The notes below the pieces were generated by a model. That model ran no database searches. It was given only the letters and a program-made list of their open reading frames with translations, and had not been told where the DNA came from. The position numbers and the translations under genes were made by a program. This document shows, in pieces, positions 17,940 to 27,344 of a DNA stretch of 64,000 nucleotides (the stretch's first letter is position 1; every line of letters begins with the position of its first letter). Source of the DNA: Gammaproteobacteria bacterium (GTDB taxonomy: Bacteria > Pseudomonadota > Gammaproteobacteria > GCA-001735895); contig JAOTYD010000012.1 in NCBI GenBank assembly GCA_029862005.1, positions 32,015-96,014 on the forward strand, in the 5' to 3' direction.

Positions 17940-19142
17940 TCAGGTTAAAGCCTGGTAGACCGCATCACGAAAATCCTTTCTGCCGGCGTGATGCAGCGAC
18001 GGCATGTATTGTTGCATCAGGATTGCAACCAACGCCTGCTCCGGATCCACCCAGCAGTAAGTGTCTGCCAGACCTCCCCAGCCAAAATCACCACGCGAAC
18101 CCGACGCGGCTGTGGCCGACGGGTCCATGTTGATGGCGTAGCCGAGGCCGAAACCATAACCCCGAAAAGGCCCGGGTGCGACGCCGTTGAAGCTGAGCGG
18201 CAGCAGGTTCTCGGGGAGCTGGTTCCTGGTCATCATGGCCACCGTCTCTGCCGCTAGGATACGCTGCCCGTCCATTTTCCCGCGATTCAACATCATCTGC
18301 GCAAAGCGCCAGTAGTCGTTCGCCGTCGATACCAGGCCGGCGCCACCGGAGTGCAGTCGTACGGGAATGCCTGAAATTGACGAGATAAAAGGAGACCGAT
18401 CGTTGGTTTCGAGCTGTGCCAGGGGATTATCTTCGTGGTAGCCATACAGGGTAGCAAGGCGATCGATCTGGTCGGCGCTCACCTCGAACGCGGTATCAAC
18501 CATTTGCAGCGGATCAAAAATAGTGGATTGCAGGTAATCGGCAAACGGCATATCGCTGATCAGTTCGACGAGGTAGGCGCAGACGTCGGTCGCGATACTG
18601 TAATGCCACAGCGTACCCGGTTGGGCAACGAGCGGAAATTCGAGCACCTTTTGCATAACCTGTTGCAGCGTCTGATCCTGGATGCGCTGGCGCCAGACTT
18701 CGGCATAAAGCTTGTCGACCGGGGACGTTTCCGGTTCGAAGCCGTAACTGAAACCTGCTGTATGAGTCAATAGTTGACGAATCGTAATATCCGAATCGAG
18801 CTTGCCCTGCCCATAAACTTCGAGTTTGCCGAGTGCGGGGATCCAGCGTTTCGCGGCATCGTCGAGCCCAAGATCGCCCCGCTCAAACAGTGTCATCAAG
18901 GCCACACTGGTGATCGGTTTGGTCATGGAGTAAATTCGGAAGATTGTATTCTCGCGAATCGGGGTAGCGCTTTCGATATCGGCATAACCGCGGCCGGAAA
19001 TTTGTACGATTTCGCCGCCGCGACTGACCAGCGTCAACATACCGGCCGATTTGCCGTCAGCGATATAGGTTTCCATGAGTTCCTCGATGCGCTGGAGACC
19101 CCTGGGAGAGAATTTCGGGTGGCTGGTTGCCGGTTTTGTCAT
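17940..19142 (-). CDS. Serine hydrolase, class C beta-lactamase/EstB-like family
   Basis: 400 residues, no signal peptide visible. The S-x-x-K motif is SMTK (Ser72, Lys75), and a Tyr motif reads YSIA, as in esterase EstB-type proteins rather than the YAN of true AmpC enzymes; a late HAGRK-type C-terminal segment and GWGG are also typical. Most likely an esterase, amidase or peptidase rather than a resistance enzyme. Its start overlaps the aminotransferase stop by 4 bp (ATGA), and it is last in a four-gene operon. Confidence 0.85.
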   Translation of the reverse strand: MTKPATSHPKFSPRGLQRIEELMETYIADGKSAGMLTLVSRGGEIVQISGRGYADIESATPIRENTIFRIYSMTKPITSVALMTLFERGDLGLDDAAKRWIPALGKLEVYGQGKLDSDITIRQLLTHTAGFSYGFEPETSPVDKLYAEVWRQRIQDQTLQQVMQKVLEFPLVAQPGTLWHYSIATDVCAYLVELISDMPFADYLQSTIFDPLQMVDTAFEVSADQIDRLATLYGYHEDNPLAQLETNDRSPFISSISGIPVRLHSGGAGLVSTANDYWRFAQMMLNRGKMDGQRILAAETVAMMTRNQLPENLLPLSFNGVAPGPFRGYGFGLGYAINMDPSATAASGSRGDFGWGGLADTYCWVDPEQALVAILMQQYMPSLHHAGRKDFRDAVYQALT

Positions 19143-20428
19143 GGTGCGAATTTTTTCAGGGCGACATCGATCGCCTTCAGCGTGATGTCGGCATCGGCCC
19201 GTGAAAAAGGCAACGGCGGGCGCAACTTCAGAACCTGGCCGAAACGACCCGAGGTGCCGGTAATCACCCCCTGCTCGACGATCAGGCTACCGAGGTGACG
19301 CATCTGCCCTGCAGGCATCGGCGCCCTGGTTTCAGGGTCGGTAACCATGTCGAGTCCCCAGAAGAGACCGCGCCCCTGGACATCCCCGATACGGCTATGG
19401 TTGTTGGCAAGTTCACGCAAACCGGCCTCGAGGTAAGCACCGGTGCTCGCGGCATTTTGCAACAAGCCTTCCTCTTCGATGACCTCGATCACAGCCTTTC
19501 CCACCGCGGCTGAAACCGGGTTGCCACCGAAGGTATTGAAGTAATGGTATTGCTGCGAGTAGTCATCGATGATTTCGCGCCGGGTCGACATCAACGACAG
19601 TGGATGACCAGCACCCATGGGTTTGCCACAGGTCAGGAAATCGGGTTTGAATCCATAGACATTGCAGGTCCACCAGTCCCGGCCGCTGCGGCAATATCCG
19701 GATTGAACCTCGTCGGCAATGACCAGGCCACCGCGTTTTCGCACTTCCTGGCAAAGCCCGAGCACGTAATCATCCGGTGCCACCAGCGGACCGTTGGAAT
19801 CCCAGACCAGGTCGATCATGACCGCGGCCGGTTTGTGGCCCCGCTGTTCCAGCTTGTCGAGTTCCTGCCGTGCCTGTTCAAGGTATTTTTCTCCTGCCTG
19901 CGCATCCTCGCGTCGGTATGGACCGCGGTACAGGTTGGGTGGCTCGATCACGGCAAGCCAGTCCGGTCTGTCCTGTGGTAGATAACTGTCAGTCGAGAGC
20001 CTGCGCGTCAGTTCCGAGACACCGTGGTAGGATGCCTCGGTAACCACAACACCCTGATTGCCAGTGACGTGGCGCGCGATTTGCACCGCCAGATCATTGG
20101 ACTCACTCCCGGTGCAGGTAAATATGCAGGTGTCGATCTCGGCGGGTAGCCTTTCGACCAGCATCTCGCCGAGTTCGACAATACCCGCATGCAGGTAACG
20201 CGTATGGGTATTTAACGTGGCAGCCTGTTTGCAAAGTGCTTCAACCACTCGCGGGTGGCAGTGACCGACCGAGACGACATTGTTATAGCAATCGACGTAT
20301 TGCCTGCCGTCGGCATCCCACAGGGAAGTACCCGCACCGCGCACGAGGTGCAGGGGTTCGTCGTAGAAATTTTGATAGGTGGGGCCGAGGGTTGCCTTGC
20401 GCCTCTTCAGCAGGTTCCGGTCGTTCAT
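19139..20428 (-). CDS. Class III pyridoxal-phosphate aminotransferase or phospholyase
   Basis: 429 residues, the normal length. Fold-type I class III features: [34 protein letters not shown] for phosphate binding, [14 protein letters not shown], and the PLP lysine in [13 protein letters not shown] (about Lys268). The closest families I recognise are alanine-glyoxylate aminotransferase 2 and ethanolamine-phosphate phospholyase-like enzymes. The amino donor or lyase substrate is unknown. Lies between the MBL hydrolase gene (23 bp gap) and the serine hydrolase gene (overlap). Confidence 0.88.
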   Translation of the reverse strand: MNDRNLLKRRKATLGPTYQNFYDEPLHLVRGAGTSLWDADGRQYVDCYNNVVSVGHCHPRVVEALCKQAATLNTHTRYLHAGIVELGEMLVERLPAEIDTCIFTCTGSESNDLAVQIARHVTGNQGVVVTEASYHGVSELTRRLSTDSYLPQDRPDWLAVIEPPNLYRGPYRREDAQAGEKYLEQARQELDKLEQRGHKPAAVMIDLVWDSNGPLVAPDDYVLGLCQEVRKRGGLVIADEVQSGYCRSGRDWWTCNVYGFKPDFLTCGKPMGAGHPLSLMSTRREIIDDYSQQYHYFNTFGGNPVSAAVGKAVIEVIEEEGLLQNAASTGAYLEAGLRELANNHSRIGDVQGRGLFWGLDMVTDPETRAPMPAGQMRHLGSLIVEQGVITGTSGRFGQVLKLRPPLPFSRADADITLKAIDVALKKFAP

Positions 20429-20451
20429 GTTCGGTATTCGGTTTTTTACGG

Positions 20452-21336
20452 TCAGTCGATTTCGATCCGGGTCTCACCACCAAGCACCGGCTTGTTTAAA
20501 TGGATGCGCATTCCTTCGGCGGCGCAAATGCTGCGGGCGGGTGCCCGGTGAGACTTGAGGTACTTTTCGTTTTCGATCTGAATTTCATCGAGGTCTGAAT
20601 CGCTACGATCAGGATCATGATGAAACATGACAAGTGCGCCGACCTCGGCGTCGGTAGCCAGTTGGCGCACCTGTGAAATCAACGAATGCCCCCAACCGTG
20701 CTTGTGCGGCATATCGTTCTCGGTATATTGCGCATCATGGATCAAAACATCGACCCCGTGCAGGTAATCGACCCACTGGTCGTAGTTGGTGCTCGGTGCA
20801 TAAGGTGGGTCGAGCTCATTGTCCGTGACATAGGCACAGGTTACGCCGTTTTCGGTAATCTTGTAAGCAACCCCGCCGCCGGGATGGTTGAGTGCCTGCG
20901 TGATTAACTCGATTCCCTCACTTTCGTAAAGCTCGCTCTCGATTCCCTTGAACCTGGGAACGTGGATCGAGGGCAGGTCCTCTATCCTGACCGGAAAGTG
21001 GGTGCCGTCCATTTGTTGAAACAGGGTGCTTAGCAGTTTACGCCCGGATTCGACGCTGATATAAACATTGATAATCCGGTCGGGCTGATAAATCGGCTCG
21101 AAAAACGGGTAGCCCTGAACGTGATCCCAGTGGCCATGTGATAACAGGATATTGGCGGGCATCGTTTTTTTTGCGAGCTTCTGTCCCAGTAAACGAATAC
21201 CGGTGCCAGCATCGAGGATCAGGTCATGGCCGTTTTCGAGCTCGATGTGAACGCAGGAGGTATTGCCACCATACCTGGCGGTATTTGGACCGGGGACCGC
21301 GGTCGAGCCGCGCACCCCGTAAAATGTGATGATCAC
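20452..21336 (-). CDS. MBL-fold metallo-hydrolase
   Basis: 294 residues. LSHGHWDHVQG is the HxHxDH metal motif; LILDAGTGIR precedes it, and VLIHDAQYTE, HKHGWGHS and LVMFHHDPDRSD supply the later Asp and His ligands, so both metal sites look intact. The N-terminal FYGVRGSTAVPGPNTARYGGNTSC is typical of an MBL subfamily near phosphoribosyl cyclic phosphodiesterases and RNase Z. AGGAG lies nine bases before the start. It follows the DMT transporter gene by 12 bp. Confidence 0.87.
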   Translation of the reverse strand: MIITFYGVRGSTAVPGPNTARYGGNTSCVHIELENGHDLILDAGTGIRLLGQKLAKKTMPANILLSHGHWDHVQGYPFFEPIYQPDRIINVYISVESGRKLLSTLFQQMDGTHFPVRIEDLPSIHVPRFKGIESELYESEGIELITQALNHPGGGVAYKITENGVTCAYVTDNELDPPYAPSTNYDQWVDYLHGVDVLIHDAQYTENDMPHKHGWGHSLISQVRQLATDAEVGALVMFHHDPDRSDSDLDEIQIENEKYLKSHRAPARSICAAEGMRIHLNKPVLGGETRIEID

Positions 21337-21348
21337 TTCAGGCTCCTG

Positions 21349-22278
21349 TTAATAGGACTCTTCCACGTTGACGGAATTGTTAACATCGGCAACCTCAGTT
21401 TCATCGTCGGGATTTACCAGCATTAATCCGAGCAACATAACGATAACCGACAGCCAGACCCAGATGCTATGTTGTTCGGAAAATATCATGATACCCCAGA
21501 TTACCCCTGAAATCGTCACCGCGTATGCGCACTGGCTCGCAAAAACAGGCCCCGAGATTTTGATCGAGTAAAAGAACATCGCGTAGGCAAGCCCGCTGCC
21601 AATGGCAATACCGGCTATTGCAAGTCCGGCATCGGTGGCAAGCCAGGTCCAGGATTCATCGACACCCAGGAAGATCGCAAGCGGGAACTGAATCGCAGCG
21701 GCCACCAGGTTCGAACCTAATAACAGTTCGCGCACGTCGGTGCCCGGGACGATGCCTTTGCTGATGTAAACGTTTTCGACCGCATAGAGGATTGCACAAA
21801 CGATAACCAGCAGGATCCAGAAGCTCGCATCATCGGTGCTGAGTCCCTGGTCTGGAATCACCAGCAGCAAGATCGCGATCATGCCGAGCACGATTCCCGA
21901 AAGGCGTCTTGCTACCACTGATTCGAAACGCAGCACCAGCATGATGGCGTAGGTGAACAGGGGCACTGTGGAAACTGTAATCGACAGGATACCCGCGGAA
22001 AGATGGGGTGCGGCATTGTAATAAAGCAGGTTGGGCACGGTAATCCCAACAATGGCCAGCACAACGTAGTAATGCATGTTCTTGAAATTGAAAAGCGTGA
22101 TTCCCGAAACCAGGCAAACCACCAGGAAGAACGCTGCAGTTAGCACCACCTGCCAGGCGGAGAGGCCAAGCGGGTGGGCGCCCTGGGCGGTCGCAATCAG
22201 CGTCAGTGAAAATACGAGCCCCCAGATTATGCCGGCGGCCAGGATAAGGAAGTATGGAAATAGTCGATGTTCGGTCAT
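21349..22278 (-). CDS. DMT-superfamily transporter (EamA domains), operon leader
   Basis: 309 residues, about ten hydrophobic segments in two EamA halves (about 10-140 and 155-290), with a polar acidic C-terminal tail of about 20 residues. First gene of the operon DMT-MBL hydrolase-aminotransferase-serine hydrolase, divergent from the aldehyde dehydrogenase gene across a 184-bp region. It may move the substrate or product of the aminotransferase, but the sequence gives no substrate. Confidence 0.84.
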   Translation of the reverse strand: MTEHRLFPYFLILAAGIIWGLVFSLTLIATAQGAHPLGLSAWQVVLTAAFFLVVCLVSGITLFNFKNMHYYVVLAIVGITVPNLLYYNAAPHLSAGILSITVSTVPLFTYAIMLVLRFESVVARRLSGIVLGMIAILLLVIPDQGLSTDDASFWILLVIVCAILYAVENVYISKGIVPGTDVRELLLGSNLVAAAIQFPLAIFLGVDESWTWLATDAGLAIAGIAIGSGLAYAMFFYSIKISGPVFASQCAYAVTISGVIWGIMIFSEQHSIWVWLSVIVMLLGLMLVNPDDETEVADVNNSVNVEESY

Positions 22279-22462
22279 ACTGCCGATCAGTCCCGTCCTG
22301 GCCCGTGAATGCAGGGATTATAAGTATCAAAGCAGTTCACTGAAATGGTTATTTTTATTGAAAGTGCCGACATTAGCCCAATATAAAAAATCCTTGCAGT
22401 TAAATTTGCTTCACGGCACATTTTACATCCGTTAAAATTATCGCTTAACTCAGGAACGCTTC

Positions 22463-23893
22463 ATGATGGATCACCTCAAGTTTTATATCGACGGCGAATG
22501 GGTAGACCCGGTCACACCGGCAACCATCGATGTGATCAATCCTGCGACGGAAAAACCCTTTACCCAAATCAGCGCCGGTAGTCCTGCCGATGTCGATCGA
22601 GCCGTGGCCGCCGCGCGCAAGGCTTTTATCGAATATTCTCAATGGAACGTCCAGCAACGGCTCGAGTTGCTGGAGAAAATCCGCGTGGTTTATAAAGACT
22701 ATTTTGACGATATCGCACAGGCAATATCCGACGAAATGGGAGCGCCCGTGGACCTGGCCCGCGGGTCGCAGGCCAAGCTCGGAGCGGGCCATATAAAAAG
22801 CGCGATCAAGGCGCTGCTGAATTTCACCTTCGAAACCATCGAAGACGATATGATTCTGCGTTACGAGCCGATTGGTGTCTGCGGCATGATTACGCCCTGG
22901 AACTGGCCCATGAACCAGGTCGCCGCCAAGGTGATTCCAGCCCTCGCCGCGGGTTGCACCATGATATTAAAGCCCAGCGAGGAATCGCCGCTCGATGCGA
23001 TGATTTTTGCCGAGGCACTGCATCAGTCGGGCGTACCCGCGGGTGTATTTAACCTGGTGAATGGCTACGGTCCCGTGGTCGGCGAGGCAATGTCGAGCCA
23101 CCCCGGTATCGACATGATGTCGTTCACTGGTTCAACCCGCGGTGGCATCGCGGTAGCCAAAGCCGCTGCCGATTCCGTCAAGCGCGTAAGCCAGGAGCTC
23201 GGCGGCAAGTCAGCTAACGTGATCCTGAAGGACATGGATATTTTCAAGGCGGTTACCGAAGGTGTGCATTACATGATGAACAACAGTGGCCAGTCCTGTA
23301 ACGCGCCGACTCGTATGATAGTGCCGAACATTGATATGCATGTCGCCATCGAGGCAGCGAAAGTGGCTGCCGAAAGCATTGGTGTCGATGACCCGAAGAA
23401 GCACGGTGAGCATATTGGCCCGGTGGTTAATCAAACCCAGTTCGATAAAATTCAGGCGCTGATCCAGCAGGGTATCGACGAGGGAGCCACACTGGTGACC
23501 GGCGGTACCGGGCGACCGGATCATTTGCCGACTGGTTATTATGTCAAGCCGACCGTGTTCGCCAATGTCGATAACCACATGACCATCGCACGCGAGGAAA
23601 TTTTCGGCCCGGTGCTCGTCATCATTGGTTACGATACCGAGGATGAGGCGGTCGAAATTGCCAACGATACCGAATATGGGCTGGCAGCCTACGTTTGCTC
23701 AACCGAAACCGAGCGGGCCAAGATGGTAGCCCGGCGATTGCGCGCGGGGCAGGTCGCGATCAACTATGTCGGTGGTACCAGCGATACACCGTTTGGTGGT
23801 TACAAGCAGTCCGGTAATGGTCGTGAGAAAGGCAAATGGGGGCTGATGGAATTTCTGGAGCTGAAAGCGATTACCGGAGCGAGAACCGCCTAG
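22463..23893 (+). CDS. NAD(P)+-dependent aldehyde dehydrogenase
   Basis: 476 residues, complete. TPWNWPMNQVAAKV and FTGSTRGGIAVAKAAA form the cofactor site; the general base Glu is in QELGGKSANVIL (about 248) and the catalytic Cys in NSGQSCNAPTRM (about 280); EEIFGPVL and PFGGYKQSGNGREKG are present. It belongs to the group often annotated as betaine-aldehyde or 3-succinoylsemialdehyde-pyridine dehydrogenase-like; the substrate is not determined. The adjacent ATG (22466) is an equally possible start. A short-chain dehydrogenase gene follows after six bases. Confidence 0.92.
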   Translation: MMDHLKFYIDGEWVDPVTPATIDVINPATEKPFTQISAGSPADVDRAVAAARKAFIEYSQWNVQQRLELLEKIRVVYKDYFDDIAQAISDEMGAPVDLARGSQAKLGAGHIKSAIKALLNFTFETIEDDMILRYEPIGVCGMITPWNWPMNQVAAKVIPALAAGCTMILKPSEESPLDAMIFAEALHQSGVPAGVFNLVNGYGPVVGEAMSSHPGIDMMSFTGSTRGGIAVAKAAADSVKRVSQELGGKSANVILKDMDIFKAVTEGVHYMMNNSGQSCNAPTRMIVPNIDMHVAIEAAKVAAESIGVDDPKKHGEHIGPVVNQTQFDKIQALIQQGIDEGATLVTGGTGRPDHLPTGYYVKPTVFANVDNHMTIAREEIFGPVLVIIGYDTEDEAVEIANDTEYGLAAYVCSTETERAKMVARRLRAGQVAINYVGGTSDTPFGGYKQSGNGREKGKWGLMEFLELKAITGARTA

Positions 23894-23899
23894 TTTCGG

Positions 23900-24679
23900 A
23901 TGAGCACGGCCGCCGCCAAGTTTGATTTCAGCAATCAACGCGTATTGATTACCGGCGGTACCTCGGGCATCGGCGAGACTACCGCAGTTGCCTTTGTCGA
24001 GGCGGGGGCCCGGGTGGTCATTACCGGTCGCAACAAGAATCGCGCTCGCGCCATCAAGAAGCGCTGCAAAAAAGCCGCTGGCAGCCTTGCGTTTGTTGCG
24101 GGCGACATAACCAGTCGGCAGCAATGCGAACTGATCGTGACCGAGGCAGTCGGTATTCTTGGTGGCCTTGATATCGTCGTCAACAGCGCCGGCGTTATCT
24201 TTCATGCTACGGCGGAAGAGACTACCGACGAGCAGTGGCTGCAGACCATGGACGTCAATGTCAACGGCATGTTCTATATCTGCCGGGCCTCGATACCACA
24301 GCTGAGATCCAGCAAGGGCATCATTATCAATATTGCCTCGGATGCGGCACTATCCGGCAGTTACCATCTAACCGCGTACTGCGCCAGCAAGGGTGCGGTG
24401 CTGCAGATGACCCGGGCGATGGCACTAGATTATGCGCAGGAGGGGATCCGTATCGTGCCGATTTGTCCGGGTGATGTCGATACACCGATGCTGCGCGGAG
24501 AATTTCACGACCGTGATCTGAGTGTAAAAACCGGGCTAAGAGAATCTGCTGCAGCGGTGCCGTTAAACCGGGTCTGCAGTGCCCAGGAAGTGGCTGACAT
24601 GGTGCTGTTCGCCTGCAGTAATTCAGCCGGCTTTATTACCGGCTATCCGCTGGTGCTGGACGGTGGTAATCGCGCCTGA
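23900..24679 (+). CDS. Short-chain dehydrogenase/reductase (classical SDR)
   Basis: 259 residues. ITGGTSGIGETTA is the cofactor glycine motif, VNSAGV the NNAG-type motif, and YHLTAYCASKGAVLQ holds the catalytic Tyr and Lys; ICPGDVDTPM and GYPLVLDGGNRA close the fold. Gap of six bases after the aldehyde dehydrogenase suggests successive alcohol and aldehyde oxidation steps, which is inference. Substrate unknown. Confidence 0.9.
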   Translation: MSTAAAKFDFSNQRVLITGGTSGIGETTAVAFVEAGARVVITGRNKNRARAIKKRCKKAAGSLAFVAGDITSRQQCELIVTEAVGILGGLDIVVNSAGVIFHATAEETTDEQWLQTMDVNVNGMFYICRASIPQLRSSKGIIINIASDAALSGSYHLTAYCASKGAVLQMTRAMALDYAQEGIRIVPICPGDVDTPMLRGEFHDRDLSVKTGLRESAAAVPLNRVCSAQEVADMVLFACSNSAGFITGYPLVLDGGNRA

Positions 24680-24686
24680 CGAGGAC

Positions 24687-24963
24687 TGTCAGCGCGCCCG
24701 CTGCTAAAACCCGATCTGTTCACTCAGCAAGGCCATCACCCGGCGCCAATGGTGCGCTGGATGATTTTGTTCTTGCTGCAGCTGTCGATATGCCGCGTGG
24801 TATTCGGATCAACACGTTGAGCCCGGAAGTGCTCGAAGTGTCACGAGAAAAATACCACGGATTTTTTCGTGGCCACGCGCACGTGTCTAACGAGGCCGTG
24901 GGCCTGGCTTACAGCAAGGCCATTGAAGGTTGCCTGACCGGCCAGGTGTTTACCGTCGATTGA
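24687..24963 (+). pseudogene. 3' remnant of an SDR gene
   Basis: A frame without a start codon reads GALDDFVLAAAVDMPRG, IRINTLSPEVLE, then SKAIEGCLTGQVFTVD and TGA at 24961-24963. This is the C-terminal third of a small (about 200-residue) SDR of the type ending in TGQV(Y/F). The upstream part is not readable as SDR, and the active-site Tyr-Lys and cofactor motif are missing. Positions 24687-24735 in this frame are unrecognisable. The intact SDR next door is a different subfamily, so this is a decayed separate gene, not a duplication of it. Confidence 0.7.
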
Positions 24964-24995
24964 TCCGCAGCGAAATTCGAAGGCGCTGGTGAAAT

Positions 24996-25748
24996 CTAAG
25001 CTTGATCGACTCCATCCGGCGAGCTGTCCATTCCCAGAAAATTAGCCAGTAACGCGTTAAAAAGATGTGGTTTCTCCAGGTGTACGGCGTGTGAGCATCC
25101 TGGAACAACGGCCAACTGGGCACCTGCAATTCCGCGCCAGAGTTGTTCCGGCTGGCTCCACGGGTAAACCTGGTCGCCGTCACCCCAGAGCACCAGGGAT
25201 GGCGTTGCAATCTTGGATAATGCTGATACACCTGACCAGGCTTCCATTGCAACGAGACCTGCCTGGGCCGCCTGCAGTGACGCCATTACGGCGAGATGTG
25301 CACAGAAGCCATACTGATCCGCATTTTCTCCTTGCAGAAACCAGGTAGCGGCAATGCGCCGTCCGGTTGCTTCGACGCCTTCCTCGGTCAGTCTGCGTCG
25401 AGATTCGTCAATTGTTTCAAATCGCCCGGGCATCAGGCCGACCGGGCCGGTACCGTAGAGCACCAGGTGATCTACTCGATCGGGCGCCAGGGCTACCATC
25501 TCCTGAACCACCATTCCGCCCATGGAGTGTCCTAACAGGTGGAAGTTACTGACCCCGAGCCGTTCGAGTTCATCGAGAACGTAAGTCGCGAAACCGCCGA
25601 TTGTTTGCGGCGGTTCCATTGCATTGTTTAGACCGAAACCCGGAAGATCAGGAGTGATTACATTAAAATGTTGCGAAAACACTTCCACCTGATTAGCCCA
25701 TTGGGGGCTGCCACCGAGGTAACCATGAACCAGCACCAGGTCTTTCAT
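24996..25748 (-). CDS. Alpha/beta hydrolase (alpha/beta-hydrolase fold-1)
   Basis: 250 residues, cytoplasmic. LVLVHGYLGGSPQW holds the oxyanion hole, LGHSMGG the nucleophile Ser (about 95), WGDGDQVYP the acid region, and GCSHAVHLEKP the His. Similar to 3-oxoadipate enol-lactonase or MhpC-like C-C hydrolases. It lies downstream of the ABC permease gene in the same direction (54-bp gap), so it may be co-transcribed with the osmolyte uptake system. Substrate unknown. Confidence 0.85.
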   Translation of the reverse strand: MKDLVLVHGYLGGSPQWANQVEVFSQHFNVITPDLPGFGLNNAMEPPQTIGGFATYVLDELERLGVSNFHLLGHSMGGMVVQEMVALAPDRVDHLVLYGTGPVGLMPGRFETIDESRRRLTEEGVEATGRRIAATWFLQGENADQYGFCAHLAVMASLQAAQAGLVAMEAWSGVSALSKIATPSLVLWGDGDQVYPWSQPEQLWRGIAGAQLAVVPGCSHAVHLEKPHLFNALLANFLGMDSSPDGVDQA

Positions 25749-25802
25749 AAACTGCGCCTGACCCTGAATTTCCTGGCGGTTAAACGCGTCATTCCAATGT
25801 GC

Positions 25803-27344
25803 CTACTTGCGTTCACCCTGAACGATTCGGTCGAGAATCATGGCACAGAACAGAATTGCAAAACCGGCTAGAATGCCCTGGCCGACATTGGCGTACTGAA
25901 GCGCTTCGAGTACATCCTCGCCGAGGCCCTTGGCGCCAATCAGGGACGCAACCACGACCATCGCCAGGCTCAGCATGATGGTTTGGTTGATCCCGGCGCG
26001 AATGGATGGGCTGGCGAGAGGTAAATCAACCCGCGTGAGCAGGTACCATTTACTGCCACCAAACGAGACTGCAGCCTCGCGCACATGCTCTGGCACACCG
26101 CGCAGACCGAGCACGGTCAAACGCACTACCGGTGTTCCGCCAAAGATCATCGTGGTGACAACCGCGGCGGGTTTGCCCGTGCCGAAGAAGGCGATCACGG
26201 GAATCATGAAGACGAAGGCCGGCATGGTCTGCATGAAGTCCATGATCGGGCGAATGAAAGCATAGAATCGCTCCCGGCGTGCGCAATACATGCCCAGTGG
26301 AATGCCGATGACGATCGACAAACAGGCAGCAGTTCCGAGCAGGGCCAGGGTTGTCATGGCTTTTTCCCAGAAACCCAGCAGCCCCATGTACAGTAAAAAG
26401 GCACCTGAATAAACCGCAGCACGAGGACCTGCGGATAACCAGGTCAGCAGGATAATAAAGCTCGCGATCACCATCCAGGGGGTTTCCACGAAGATCAGTT
26501 CCAGCGCGTCCAGCACGCTGCGGATGCCATAGGTGATGGCGTCGAAAAAGACCTCGCCGTTGGTCACGCAAAAGGCGAAAAATTCTTCTACCCAACCGAT
26601 ACTGGTCAGGCGGATGCCGTGCTCGGTCGGAAACTGGATCAACCAGGGATAAAGCCCGGGAAAACTATAGTGGGTCACCGTCGCCACCATGATCAGCACC
26701 ACGAAGCTGCAGCTAAGTGCGATATGCCGCGGGGTCATACCGGATGAAATTCCCGGATCGGACAACCAGTCGGAAAATCGCTTCTCGAGCAGGGTATTGG
26801 CGATGATCGCCTGGCCGACCTTGATTGCAACTAGCGCGACAAAGCCCACGGCAGCGATCGTCATCCCGGTTCCCTCGAGTTGCTCGGCCTCCAGCCGGAT
26901 CCCGCCGATCGCGTCTTCCAGCGATTCCACCGTGCGTCGGTAGACATCGATCTTGTCGGTATTGTTCTCGATAGCAGATTCCAGCTGCTGGCGCCTGAGT
27001 TCGAGCGTGCCCTCGATGTTGGCGATACGTTCCCAGGCTTTTGATGCCAGGTCGCCAAACAGGCCGCGCACGATTTGTACGGCTGCCATGGTTTCCAGGA
27101 TCAGAAAAGCCAGGCCCCAGTTCCATATGCCGCGAGAACAAAACCAGATCGGGCCAAGTACACCGGCCCAGGTATTCGATGTCCAGACAAACTTCGAATC
27201 GCTACCGATTTTCGCAAACTGGTTACGGTAGTAACCGGGGCTGGTTTTGACAAAGCGTTCGACCTGCTGTTCTCGCTCCGCGGCAAAGTATTCACTGTCG
27301 TCCGAAATCATTCCTGAAGGTGCATCGAGCGTTTTTTCATTCAT
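25803..27344 (-). CDS. Glycine betaine/proline-type ABC permease (ProW-like) with long N-terminal extension
   Basis: 513 residues against about 280-350 for common ProW proteins. The C-terminal half (about 290-510) is the BPD_transp_1 permease core, with the EAA loop around AAVSFGGSKWYLLTRVDLPLA and GLGEDVLEALQYANVGQG. The N-terminal ~230 residues hold a soluble segment with a DUF2628-like YRNQFAKIG-W pattern, two hydrophobic segments and between them a heptad-rich stretch (about 105-155) likely to be a coiled coil. Overlaps the ATPase gene by 4 bp (ATGA). Inner membrane; substrate class betaine or related compatible solute, inferred from the set. Confidence 0.87.
   Translation of the reverse strand: MNEKTLDAPSGMISDDSEYFAAEREQQVERFVKTSPGYYRNQFAKIGSDSKFVWTSNTWAGVLGPIWFCSRGIWNWGLAFLILETMAAVQIVRGLFGDLASKAWERIANIEGTLELRRQQLESAIENNTDKIDVYRRTVESLEDAIGGIRLEAEQLEGTGMTIAAVGFVALVAIKVGQAIIANTLLEKRFSDWLSDPGISSGMTPRHIALSCSFVVLIMVATVTHYSFPGLYPWLIQFPTEHGIRLTSIGWVEEFFAFCVTNGEVFFDAITYGIRSVLDALELIFVETPWMVIASFIILLTWLSAGPRAAVYSGAFLLYMGLLGFWEKAMTTLALLGTAACLSIVIGIPLGMYCARRERFYAFIRPIMDFMQTMPAFVFMIPVIAFFGTGKPAAVVTTMIFGGTPVVRLTVLGLRGVPEHVREAAVSFGGSKWYLLTRVDLPLASPSIRAGINQTIMLSLAMVVVASLIGAKGLGEDVLEALQYANVGQGILAGFAILFCAMILDRIVQGERK

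Noticed and set aside
17940..19142. Antibiotic-resistance beta-lactamase
   Set aside because: No signal peptide, and the Tyr motif is YSIA instead of YAN, which fits the EstB-like esterases; a resistance role is not supported.
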